DNA of 64,000 bases, from the NCBI GenBank assembly GCA_036873755.1, contig JAVTVY010018786.1, forward strand, positions 1 to 64,000, read 5' to 3'. The notes under the pieces were generated by a model, which was not told the origin of the DNA, searched no databases, and saw only the letters and a list, made by a program, of their open reading frames with translations. Shown one piece after another: positions 56,712 through 64,000 of this stretch (positions are counted from its first letter, which is position 1; each line of letters opens with the position of its first letter). The position numbers and the translations under genes were made by a program. The DNA comes from Hanleya hanleyi (taxonomy: Eukaryota > Mollusca > Polyplacophora > Lepidopleurida > Hanleyidae).

Positions 56712-57195
56712 ATACACCATTAGCCTCAGTCTGTACTTTGACCGGGTACCATGTCGAGTACATGTCCGTTCTGTCAAAAGACACTCTCTCGTCGCGACAA
56801 TATGCTCAGACATATGCGTCTAACGCATAGACAAGAGACACCACCAAGTCCCGCTATAGGTCCACCAAGTGGCGTAGGACATCCCTATACGATGACGGTG
56901 AGCGGCCCTACGGGGTGTAGAAAGACGTCCTGGGTGATGAAGTATCTAGAGGAAGGTGTGGCAACCCCAGCTCCGACACCTGTTGTTTGGTGTTATAGCC
57001 AGTGGCAGCCCGCCTACGAAACTACGCGATTACAGAATGTGAGCTTTGTCCCAGGAATTCCTCCCGACATAGACGAACCCTATTACTTCGATTCCGAGCA
57101 GACCAACGTGGTAGTGCTCGACGATCTGATGAGTGCGGCCAAGGACAATTCGAAAATCGCCGACCTATTCACCAAAGGGTCCCATCATCGCAATC
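56712..57195 (+). other. Single-copy centre (loop) of the giant palindrome
   Basis: These 484 bp occur once. On the left side identity between arms ends at GATGACGGACA (56701-56711), and on the right it begins at TGTCCGTCATC (57196). The centre holds 39 bp of unique sequence, the ATPase start codon and the codons for the zinc finger, Walker A and Walker B. Confidence 0.85.
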
Positions 57196-57971
57196 TGTCC
57201 GTCATCTATTTGACTCAGAATCTCTTTCCTCAAGGGAAGGCGTCCAGAGATATTGCCTTGAACTGCCAATACTTTGTGTTGTTCTCCAATCCCATTGACA
57301 GAGCACAAATCCGTGTGTTTGGTAGTCGAATTTATCCTCAGAACATCGACCATTTCATGCAGGCGTTTCAAGGAGCGACAAGCCGTCCGTACGGCTACCT
57401 GTTCGTAGATTTAAAAGCCCATACCCCGGAAGATCGTCGGCTGACGACCCACCTGTTACCGGGCGAGGCATCACCGCAACGTCATATATCCCGACACCAT
57501 CCACCGAGTCCACATCTGGTAGGGCAGCAGCAGCAACCCACCCCCATACAGCGGGGCCCCTTCATACCATCAGTCCCCGAATATCACCCAACCGTGAAGG
57601 ACCAACCCGAGGTTGAAGAACATAATGTGAACTCGAGGCTATGGAAGGATTTGTTCAAAGAAAGTATGGACGCCGAGCTGGGCGAGATGTTGGAGGCCAC
57701 AGGAAACAAGTTTCAACACAAAGGGTATTCGAAAGAGGAAGCCGCAATTTTAGCCCATAACAGATTGGCACCCAGACTACGACGGGCTTTACGTCAGCAG
57801 TATGTCGATCTCGTGACCCATATGAAATTGTTGGATAAGGACCCAGTCCATATGGAAATTGAAAGAACAGCGTCGATGTTGAAAACCTCGGCCATGAACT
57901 GGAAAGCGGCGTATGTCAGAGCAATAGCACTAAAGAAACATTTGTTCGAACGCATCGTTAAACGACGTTAA
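56751..57971 (+). CDS. A32-like packaging ATPase with N-terminal C2H2 finger (406 aa)
   Basis: Residues 5-26 form a finger (CPFCQKTLSRRDNMLRHMRL, CX2CX12HX4H). Residues 47-230 are a FtsK/HerA-type packaging ATPase as in Polintons and adintoviruses: Walker A SGPTGCRKTS (51-60), Walker B NVVVLDDLM (119-127), then TKGSHHRNLSVIYLTQNLF (141-159) and ATSRPYGYLFVDL (209-221). The third Gly of the P-loop is Arg, which is unusual. A Pro/Gln-rich linker (about 232-285) leads to a helical C-terminal domain ending LFERIVKRR. Such ATPases drive viral DNA into capsids. The zinc-finger gene follows 129 bp downstream on the same strand. The start codon lies only 39 bp from the palindrome junction, so the original promoter is probably lost. 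Confidence 0.85.
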   Translation: MSSTCPFCQKTLSRRDNMLRHMRLTHRQETPPSPAIGPPSGVGHPYTMTVSGPTGCRKTSWVMKYLEEGVATPAPTPVVWCYSQWQPAYETTRLQNVSFVPGIPPDIDEPYYFDSEQTNVVVLDDLMSAAKDNSKIADLFTKGSHHRNLSVIYLTQNLFPQGKASRDIALNCQYFVLFSNPIDRAQIRVFGSRIYPQNIDHFMQAFQGATSRPYGYLFVDLKAHTPEDRRLTTHLLPGEASPQRHISRHHPPSPHLVGQQQQPTPIQRGPFIPSVPEYHPTVKDQPEVEEHNVNSRLWKDLFKESMDAELGEMLEATGNKFQHKGYSKEEAAILAHNRLAPRLRRALRQQYVDLVTHMKLLDKDPVHMEIERTASMLKTSAMNWKAAYVRAIALKKHLFERIVKRR

Positions 57972-58046
57972 AGCGTTAAGAAAGCGTGTTAAGGCGCTGA
58001 GACGGGCGTTAAGGCGTAACGACTGGCGTTGACGGGCGTCATTGTC

Positions 58047-58054
58047 TATAAAAG
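58047..58054 (+). promoter_or_regulatory. TATA box of the right zinc-finger gene
   Basis: TATAAAAG about 50 bp before the ATG at 58101. The matching site in the inverted copy is TATAAAAT at 55715-55722, so the box is conserved between arms. Confidence 0.6.
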
Positions 58055-58100
58055 CGAGCGTATTTCCAAAAACACGCACAGTCGACGTTCAACCGTCAAC

Positions 58101-58670
58101 ATGGCTTATACTTGCTCTGAGTGCGAACGCACGTTCACCAGACATTACGATATGATGCGACACCAGAAAAATATACATGGGATTGAAGACTCCGAGTCCG
58201 TTGAGGCGGATGCTGATACAGAGACTGCTGAGAGTGTATCGACTGATACCGAAACAGAGATTGCTGAGAGTCCATCTAGTGATACGGAGAGCTTGACCTC
58301 AGATAGTCGGCCTACATCCGTGGAAAGTGAGGCAGAACCTACCTTCTGGGATCGTATTGTGACAGCAGCTATCAATACTTACGCTGCAGCGATCGAGGAC
58401 GCCGGAGAGGATAATTTACAACAGGCATACACCCAAATGCGCCCTCGCATCGGGAAAACAGCCATGGCGATCTATGAACAGTATACCTTACTACCGCTTG
58501 AAATGAAAGGCGATCCCACGCACAGGTCCATCATGAAGACCAAGCGTCACTTGGAAGAGGCTATGGGGCTACCACCCACCGAGGCCCTGGAAAATGCGAT
58601 CAGAATGCGCAAACAACTGTTTCAGGACATGCTGCCCGAAGAATATCCAGGCCTGCCCGACGACGCTTAG
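58101..58670 (+). CDS. C2H2 zinc-finger protein of the Polinton-like element, right copy (189 aa)
   Basis: Start chosen at MAYTCSEC because the inverted copy starts there and a TATA box lies about 50 bp upstream; the frame is open 24 codons further back. Residues 5-26 form an intact CX2CX12HX4H finger (CSECERTFTRHYDMMRHQKN). An acidic Ser/Thr/Glu-rich linker (about 27-85) and a helical domain (TFWDRIV to PGLPDDA) follow. That domain resembles the C-terminus of the neighbouring ATPase (PR...LL..K.DP.H...K...HL). The function is unknown; a DNA-binding partner of the ATPase is a guess from the shared architecture. Confidence 0.75.
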   Translation: MAYTCSECERTFTRHYDMMRHQKNIHGIEDSESVEADADTETAESVSTDTETEIAESPSSDTESLTSDSRPTSVESEAEPTFWDRIVTAAINTYAAAIEDAGEDNLQQAYTQMRPRIGKTAMAIYEQYTLLPLEMKGDPTHRSIMKTKRHLEEAMGLPPTEALENAIRMRKQLFQDMLPEEYPGLPDDA

Positions 58671-59044
58671 GTCACACCGAGCAAAGATGGAACTTTTTGA
58701 AATGGCGACTTATGATTGGACAAGAATACATCTAACGGACAGGAACGAATATGACAGATGCAAATGGTGGCCTCTGATTGGGCAAGAGTCTTTTTGAGTT
58801 GTAAACATACCCAACGCGGCTCCCCCAGCGTTGGTATGATGTAACATTGGGGAAAATAAACTATATGAAAATAACTTCTTGTTGTTGTTGTTCTCTCAAG
58901 TGTCATCCTTGTTGTTGTTGTTGTTCTCTCTCCGGTCTATATCCGAATGTAAACCACAGATGAACAGGTCAGTACCTGCATTCCTATCATTCAATATGAC
59001 CTTGAACTATCACCTGATCTCCCCGTGATTCCCCAAATACAAAT
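58671..59044 (+). other. Spacer downstream of the right zinc-finger gene
   Basis: Inverted copy of 54725-55096, including two (GTT)n runs at about 58880-58922. No gene. Confidence 0.6.
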
Positions 59045-60145
59045 TGACATCTTCGCCCACCTCCGGGTCTCTTCGGTGACCTCCGTAACATATTCGGTAA
59101 CCTCCGTGTCTCTTCGGGCACCTCCGTGACATCTTCGGCCACCTCCGTGTCTTCCTCCGTAACTACCCGACTGTTCCCGTGTATACTCGGATGTACCCGG
59201 AACGTCCATCTCTACCCCAAACACACACCCACATACCCCCCAAAATGCCTGCTTTCTATACTACCGCCTGCCTGCGCATGCGCAGAATGATGTCAGTTTT
59301 ACGTCACATCCACCCAGGCGGATGCTCTTTCACATATGCTTCACATTGATACCTCACTCGACTCAATCAGACCATTAGTGGCCCACCTAGACCCCAAAAC
59401 GTTCCTTCCAATGCACTTTTCCCACAATTCCCTGTCTGCGCATGCGCTAGTCCAGGCGGATGCCCCCTCACGTATCCTTCACATTGATACCTCACTCGAT
59501 CCCGTCGGCCCACTAGGGACTCACCTAGACCCCAAAACGTCTATTTCCATACCCTTTTCCCACAATTCCCTGCCTGCGCATGCGCAGAATGACGATATTC
59601 CTAACACCCATCCACCCAGGCGGATGCGCCCTCACCTATCCTGCGCAACGATACCTCACTCGACCCAATCAGCTCACTAGGGACTCACCTAGACCCCAAA
59701 ACGTTCCTTCCAATGCACTTTTCCCACAATTCCCTGTCTGCGCATGCGCAGAATGTCGAAAACGATCGACACACTAGTCCAGGCGGATGCCCCCTCACGT
59801 ATCCTTCGCAACGATACCTCACTACGACTCCATAGGTCTACCACTAGTGGCATGCCATCCAGACCCCAAAACGGCTCCATTTCCATACCCTTTTCCCACA
59901 ATTCCCTGTCTGCGCATGCGCAGAATGTTGAACACGACCGAGACACTAGGCCAGGCGGATGCCCCCTCACATAGGCTTCACATGGATACCTCATACAACT
60001 CCATCGGCCCATTAGGGGCTCCCCTAGATCCCAAAACGTGTATTTCCATACACTTTGTCTACTGCGCATGCGCAGAATGACGTCAGTTCCACGTCACACC
60101 CATCTCCACGGATGCTCCTAGACGAATGCTTCACATTGATACCTT
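59045..60145 (-). repeat. Subterminal minisatellite with NRF1-type palindromes, right arm
   Basis: 59045-59160 is the inverted ~21-bp array. From 59273 there are TGCGCATGCGCA palindromes at 59273, 59575, 59739, 59911 and 60063, plus one damaged copy (TGCGCATGCGCT at 59437, at the edge of a deletion). There are thus six units here against ten on the left. Confidence 0.9.
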
Positions 60146-60796
60146 ATAGAGTGCAGTCCACAGTAGACCCCTCGTTGCTGGAAATAGACCCTTGGTATAG
60201 CCCTTCCGTCTTTCTGAGATGCCAAACCATCCAGAAAACCCATATAGAAGTGTATATTTTCTTCATGGGAATGCTCATACCATTAATTCAGCATACAAGC
60301 CAGTTATGCAAATTCAACCCGGGATAAATTTTCTTCCCTCGGAACGTGCTCCATATTTTCTGGAAAATCTATTAAAATGACCCAAAATACGCCATATTTC
60401 GTTCATTTCCTGGAAAAATCTTGACAATCGATTTCAATAAGATTTCGTCTCAGTGTTCCCCGTCTCGAGTCGAGATAAAAAAGCTATTCAAAATATAGGG
60501 TCGACCAGGCCGTTTTTTGTCACATATTGCATATGTAACATAACCCTATTTTTAAACACCTGAAAAACGTACGAAACTGAGGCTGACGAAGGTTGACTTC
60601 GCGGACCGACTCGCCATATAGCTCAACCGAGCCACCCATTTGCATATGTTATTTTGAAGGAATGGTAGTACCCAGAAGCTTGGTACTATAAATACTGGTT
60701 ACCAAAAAGGGAAGGATAATTATCATGTGGTCACCCCCGGACGCTCTGCTGTGTTACAATTTTTGAGGGGGACCAATAATCCGAAACTATGGACTA
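60146..60796. other. Segment present only in the right arm, ~650 bp
   Basis: Lies between the minisatellite and the right TIR and has no counterpart on the left, where the TIR runs directly into the repeat. It is AT-rich with no coding frame. Either it was deleted from the left arm or inserted in the right. Confidence 0.7.
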
Positions 60797-61090
60797 CTCC
60801 CCATACGACTCCATCGGACCACTAGTGGCCCACCTAGACCCCAGAACGTCTAGCGGGACCCATACAGGGTCCAGTTTTCGACACTAGATGACCACATCCC
60901 GACAAAATGACCAGTTTTCGACACTGGACGTGCCGCCATCTGGAACCAGAAGGCAGACGCCGCCATCTTGGATATGTCCCATAATGCACCGGGTCAAAAT
61001 ACTCGCTGCTGATTGGCTGAGGGCAGCGCGCCACCCAACCGGAAGTGAGCGCGCCACAAATAGGAGGCAATTTAGCCTTTTCCTACTACT
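60797..61090 (-). repeat. Right terminal inverted repeat
   Basis: Complement of the left TIR with about seven mismatches; it ends CCTACTACT. The ETS (CCGGAAGTG), NF-Y (CTGATTGG) and inner YY1 (GCCGCCATCTT) sites are kept, while the other YY1 site has one mismatch (GCCGCCATCTG). Confidence 0.9.
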
Positions 61091-62100
61091 TGCCAATCTC
61101 ATATGTGAGCCATTATGTCATCTAGCTAACATGTCATTTCGTCAGGGTCAAGTACCCAATTCCATGAAAACTGCTATAGTAACGCCAATATTTAAATCTG
61201 GCGATAAAGAATTATTAGAAAATTATCGCCCGATATCAGTACTTACCTGTTTTAGTAAAGTGCTTGAGAAGCTAGTGGCAAATAGAATGCATATATTTTT
61301 GAACGAACAGAATATCTTATATTTAAACCAGTTCGGCTTCAGACAAAACCATTCCACCGCTTTGGCTGCTCTATCCTTATACGAAAAATTAGTAGCTGCC
61401 AAGGAATCACACAAATACAGTATAGTCACCTTTTTGGATTTATCAAAAGCTTTCGACACTGTTAATCACGAAGTACTATTGTATAAGCTGGATCATTATG
61501 GTTTCCGAGGAATCACAAACACTTGGTTCCAGAGTTATTTATCTTCTAGATCCCAGTGTGTCAAGTTCAACGATACAATGTCGTTGTCGACTTGCATGAG
61601 CTGTGGAGTGCCACAAGGCTCAATATTAGGTCCTATTCTGTTTCTACTTTATATAAATGATATTAGTAATGTTTCTCACATACTTGACATTCTACTCTTT
61701 GCTGATGATACTAGTGTCTTTCTCTCAGACGACGATTATGCTAACCTCATTACAGGTATATCACTCGAACTGGAGAAACTACATACTTGGTTCTCCTGCA
61801 ACAAATTGTCTCTTAATATAGCTAAGACGAAATTTATGTTCATAAAACCAAACAAACGATCAAACATTGAAGCTCCAACATTGTCTATTAATGGACAATC
61901 AATAGAACATGTGGAAAATTTTAAATTCCTGGGAGTTTATTTCAATAATAAACTGAATTGGCTGACACATATAACTGAAATCGCCAAGAAGCTATCAAGA
62001 AATTTAGGGGTTATAAATCATATCAAAAACCATGTTAATAAAAAAACATTATTCATATTGTATTACTCCCTCATTTGTCCCTATTTGACATATTGCAATA
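61091..62100 (+). pseudogene. CR1/Jockey-like retrotransposon, reverse transcriptase domain
   Basis: Continues the polyprotein broken at 52642. TPIFKSGDKELLENYRPISV and FGFRQNHSTALAA, LDLSKAFDTVNHEVL, CGVPQGSILGPILFLLYIND and LLFADDTSVF (FADD at about 61698-61709) are RT motifs in order, followed by KTKFMFIKP and FKFLGVYFN. The frame is open from the duplication at 61091 to 62100, where a hAT-like element interrupts it inside LTYCN. Confidence 0.92.
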
Positions 62101-63641
62101 CAGGGGTTTCCTTAAGAGGCGGCGGGAGGCGGTTTTCGGCGGCTACTATCGCGGAAACCGCCGCCTACTTCGTCGGCAGCAAAAAAAAAAAAAAATTAAC
62201 ATGGTGTTGTTGTTGTTGTCCGTGTTGTCGTTGTTGTAAACTTACTCACGTCGGCGTTTTATCGCAGTCAGCATTTCTTGTATTAAAGTTGATCTGTGGA
62301 CTTCATTTGCCTTTGTTGAGTTGTACTTTTTATTATGTCTGATTTCGCGAACTGAAAGTGAAACTGTCATGCCAACAGATCATGACCTACTGAAGGTCAA
62401 GGTCGTACACCGTGCGTGAATGAACCGTAGCTAAAGTATTCATGCCGCATGCACTTGAAATAGTAAACTGACAGCAGGGAATATACTATGTCCAAACGAA
62501 GTTCCAGTCTGACATTGCATGGAGGCTTTTGGTTTTGGGGCAAAACGATCAAAAGGTAATAATAATTGTATTGTAGATTATCTGCAAGTATTCATGAAAG
62601 AATGCCTGGAATGAAACATGTGCTAGACTTGGCAGTAGTGTCTTCGCCATGCTATGGAATATTCTATTGTCTCCACTCCCCTCCAGAAAGGTTCTGGGTT
62701 ACGTTCATTCTAAGTTTACGCCTATGACAAGCTGACAGGCTATTCACATTCCTGGTAATTTTAATGTGGCTGTCCAACGAGTTCTCAAGTTTCTAAAAAT
62801 CAGACCTGCCCAGTCTAAAATGTGTTGGATTGTGCAAAGATTAGGCTATCCCCATCTTAAAATACAGATTCTGAACAAATGTTCTGTATCATATCTCTGT
62901 CTGCTAATTTCATGATGAAAATTAATTATGTAAAATGAAAAAAAAAAAAAATAGTAATTGATTCTTCAGAATTTCATTAAAACAGCAAAATGAACAAGAA
63001 TTTAGTGTTCATAAAAATACAATGAAAAAATGTTTTGTTGTAATAATTATGGTTTTTATGGAAATTGACTCAATATATTTCAGAAACTGAAAGTGCTGAA
63101 AGCACAGTCAGCGATGAACAAGACAGTTTGCATTTGACGACAAAGCTATAATATTAAACGTGTGTGCAAGAAGTTAAGCCGTGACCTGTGTGGTCAAGGA
63201 TTCCGTGTTTGGGGTTCACAGATCTTAGAACGTCTCCCCGTTGCACACACATTTAATATGATTAAAACAATTTAAAATATTAATTAAAATAGCTCTGATT
63301 TTGAATCTTTGTTTTTAAAATACACATGTTCTAGTCAATAGTATGTTGTTCATACGCAGACTAGTCAAACAAGATCATAGTGAACATAACTCTCAAAAAG
63401 TGTGATTTTTTTTAACTAATTGATGAGGAATTTAGATGAAAGCACTGACCAAGGATCAGTTGTTTTGAGGGCCAAAATAGGCTTAGAATGCATCACAGAG
63501 CTTCTAGACCCCCAGAGCTTCTGGGGGCCTAGGCGGCCCCCAGACCCCTCGCCTTGAAAGCTATGCCTCGCTTCGCTCGGCATTAATAGCCTCCTACTTT
63601 TTGGAAACAGCCTCCTACGTTCAAAGATAAGGAAACCCCTG
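62101..63641. mobile_element. hAT-like element inserted in the reverse transcriptase, 1541 bp
   Basis: Perfect 14-bp inverted ends CAGGGGTTTCCTTA and TAAGGAAACCCCTG are flanked by CAATA on both sides (62096-62100, 63642-63646). Removing it with one duplication restores the RT frame (YCN into IVWGNT). Subterminal parts are GC-rich (GGCGGCGGGAGGCGG, GGGGGCCTAGGCGGCCCCC). An A13 run and GTTGTTGTTGTTGTCC lie near the left end. No transposase frame. Confidence 0.88.
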
Positions 63642-64000
63642 CAATATTGTTTGGGGCAATACCTACATAACTCACCTTACTCCATTGATAACTCTCCAAA
63701 AACGTGCCATCCGAATAATATCTCTATCCGGAAGGTATGAACATACCGACCCTCTGTTTAAAAATCTGAATATTCTCACACTACCAAAACTCAACAATTA
63801 GCTTCATTTACAATACGTCCACAAGTTCAGTTATCACCCCTCGCTTCTGCCCATTAACCACCAGAGTTACTTTACACGTATATCCAATGTGCATCGATAT
63901 AGAAATTCTAGAATCAACTTGTATCGACCCTTTTATTCTTCTGATCTTTCATTCTTCACTGCCAAAATTAAAGGTCCGAGGCTGTGGAACAAACTACCCA
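63642..64000 (+). pseudogene. CR1/Jockey-like retrotransposon, C-terminal part
   Basis: NIVWGNTYITHLTPLITLQK, then RAIRIISL and LPKLNN, followed by an in-frame TAG at 63799-63801. The frame then continues in typical C-terminal sequence (LYRPFYSSD, GPRLWNKLP) to the window edge. The 3' end is outside the window. Confidence 0.85.

Larger units (their letters stand above)
52643..61090. mobile_element. Palindromic Polinton/adintovirus-like element, 8448 bp
   Basis: The ends AGTAGTAGGAAAAGGC and GCCTTTTCCTACTACT are flanked by the 6-bp duplication TGCCAA. Terminal inverted repeats of about 290 bp are about 98% identical. A 6-bp duplication, long TIRs, 5'-AG ends and short tandem repeats at the tips are described features of Polintons/Mavericks. 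The cargo is an A32-like packaging ATPase and a C2H2 zinc-finger protein. No protein-primed polymerase, integrase, protease or capsid gene was found, so it is a deletion derivative. Beyond the TIRs nearly all of it is inverted-repeat: 52643-56711 against 57196-61090. Confidence 0.8.

Noticed and set aside
61698..61709. Reverse transcriptase as a possible gene of the Polinton-like element.
   Set aside because: It lies outside the TIR and the TGCCAA duplication, and joins in frame to the endonuclease at 52642; it belongs to the host retrotransposon.

Overview
The window looks like nuclear DNA of a lophotrochozoan animal, most likely a mollusc (bivalve or gastropod). This rests on one intron-rich animal gene with GT-AG introns spread over about 27 kb, AT-rich introns crowded with tandem repeats and short inverted-repeat transposons, SINE-like sequences with a guanine- and adenine-rich GTGAGTGAGT head, and CR1-like retrotransposons. 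Species cannot be fixed from sequence alone. No bacterial genes, rRNA genes or CRISPR arrays were seen.

Layout. 1-3278 is an 83-bp satellite. 3279-9178 holds interspersed repeats, a 19/38-bp minisatellite and a hAT-like element. 9179-36025 (minus strand) is an SLC6-family Na+/Cl- neurotransmitter transporter most like the GABA transporter GAT1. Ten exon positions are found, covering the start codon to TM10; TM11, TM12 and the C-terminus lie beyond the left edge. The TM6 exon is present twice in tandem (18885-18988 and 18747-18850). The copies are separated by only 34 nt and look like mutually exclusive alternatives that change substrate-site residues. The introns carry hAT-like, Harbinger-like and SINE-like insertions and several minisatellites.

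36026-48860 has no gene that I can recognise. It is a mosaic of inverted-repeat elements: SINE, hAT-like, piggyBac-like, foldback, and a 2-kb nested palindrome at 45899-47913. 48867-50665 is a decayed endonuclease region of a non-LTR retrotransposon with another retrotransposon tail inserted in it. 50900-64000 is a second, CR1/Jockey-like retrotransposon that was split twice by later insertions.

The first of those insertions is the most unusual object in the window: an 8448-bp element at 52643-61090 with a 6-bp target duplication (TGCCAA), about 290-bp terminal inverted repeats and AGTAGT termini. These are hallmarks of Polinton/Maverick (adintovirus-like) elements. It encodes an A32-type packaging ATPase with an N-terminal zinc finger, plus a companion zinc-finger protein. 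Almost the whole element is one giant palindrome: the right part (57196-61090) is repeated in inverted orientation on the left (52643-56711) around a 484-bp unique centre, so the left ATPase copy is beheaded and broken. The termini carry ETS, NF-Y, YY1 and CRE motifs and arrays of perfect NRF1-type palindromes in about 164-bp repeats, so the ends resemble a host housekeeping promoter. The second insertion is a 1541-bp hAT-like element (62101-63641) with a 5-bp target duplication.
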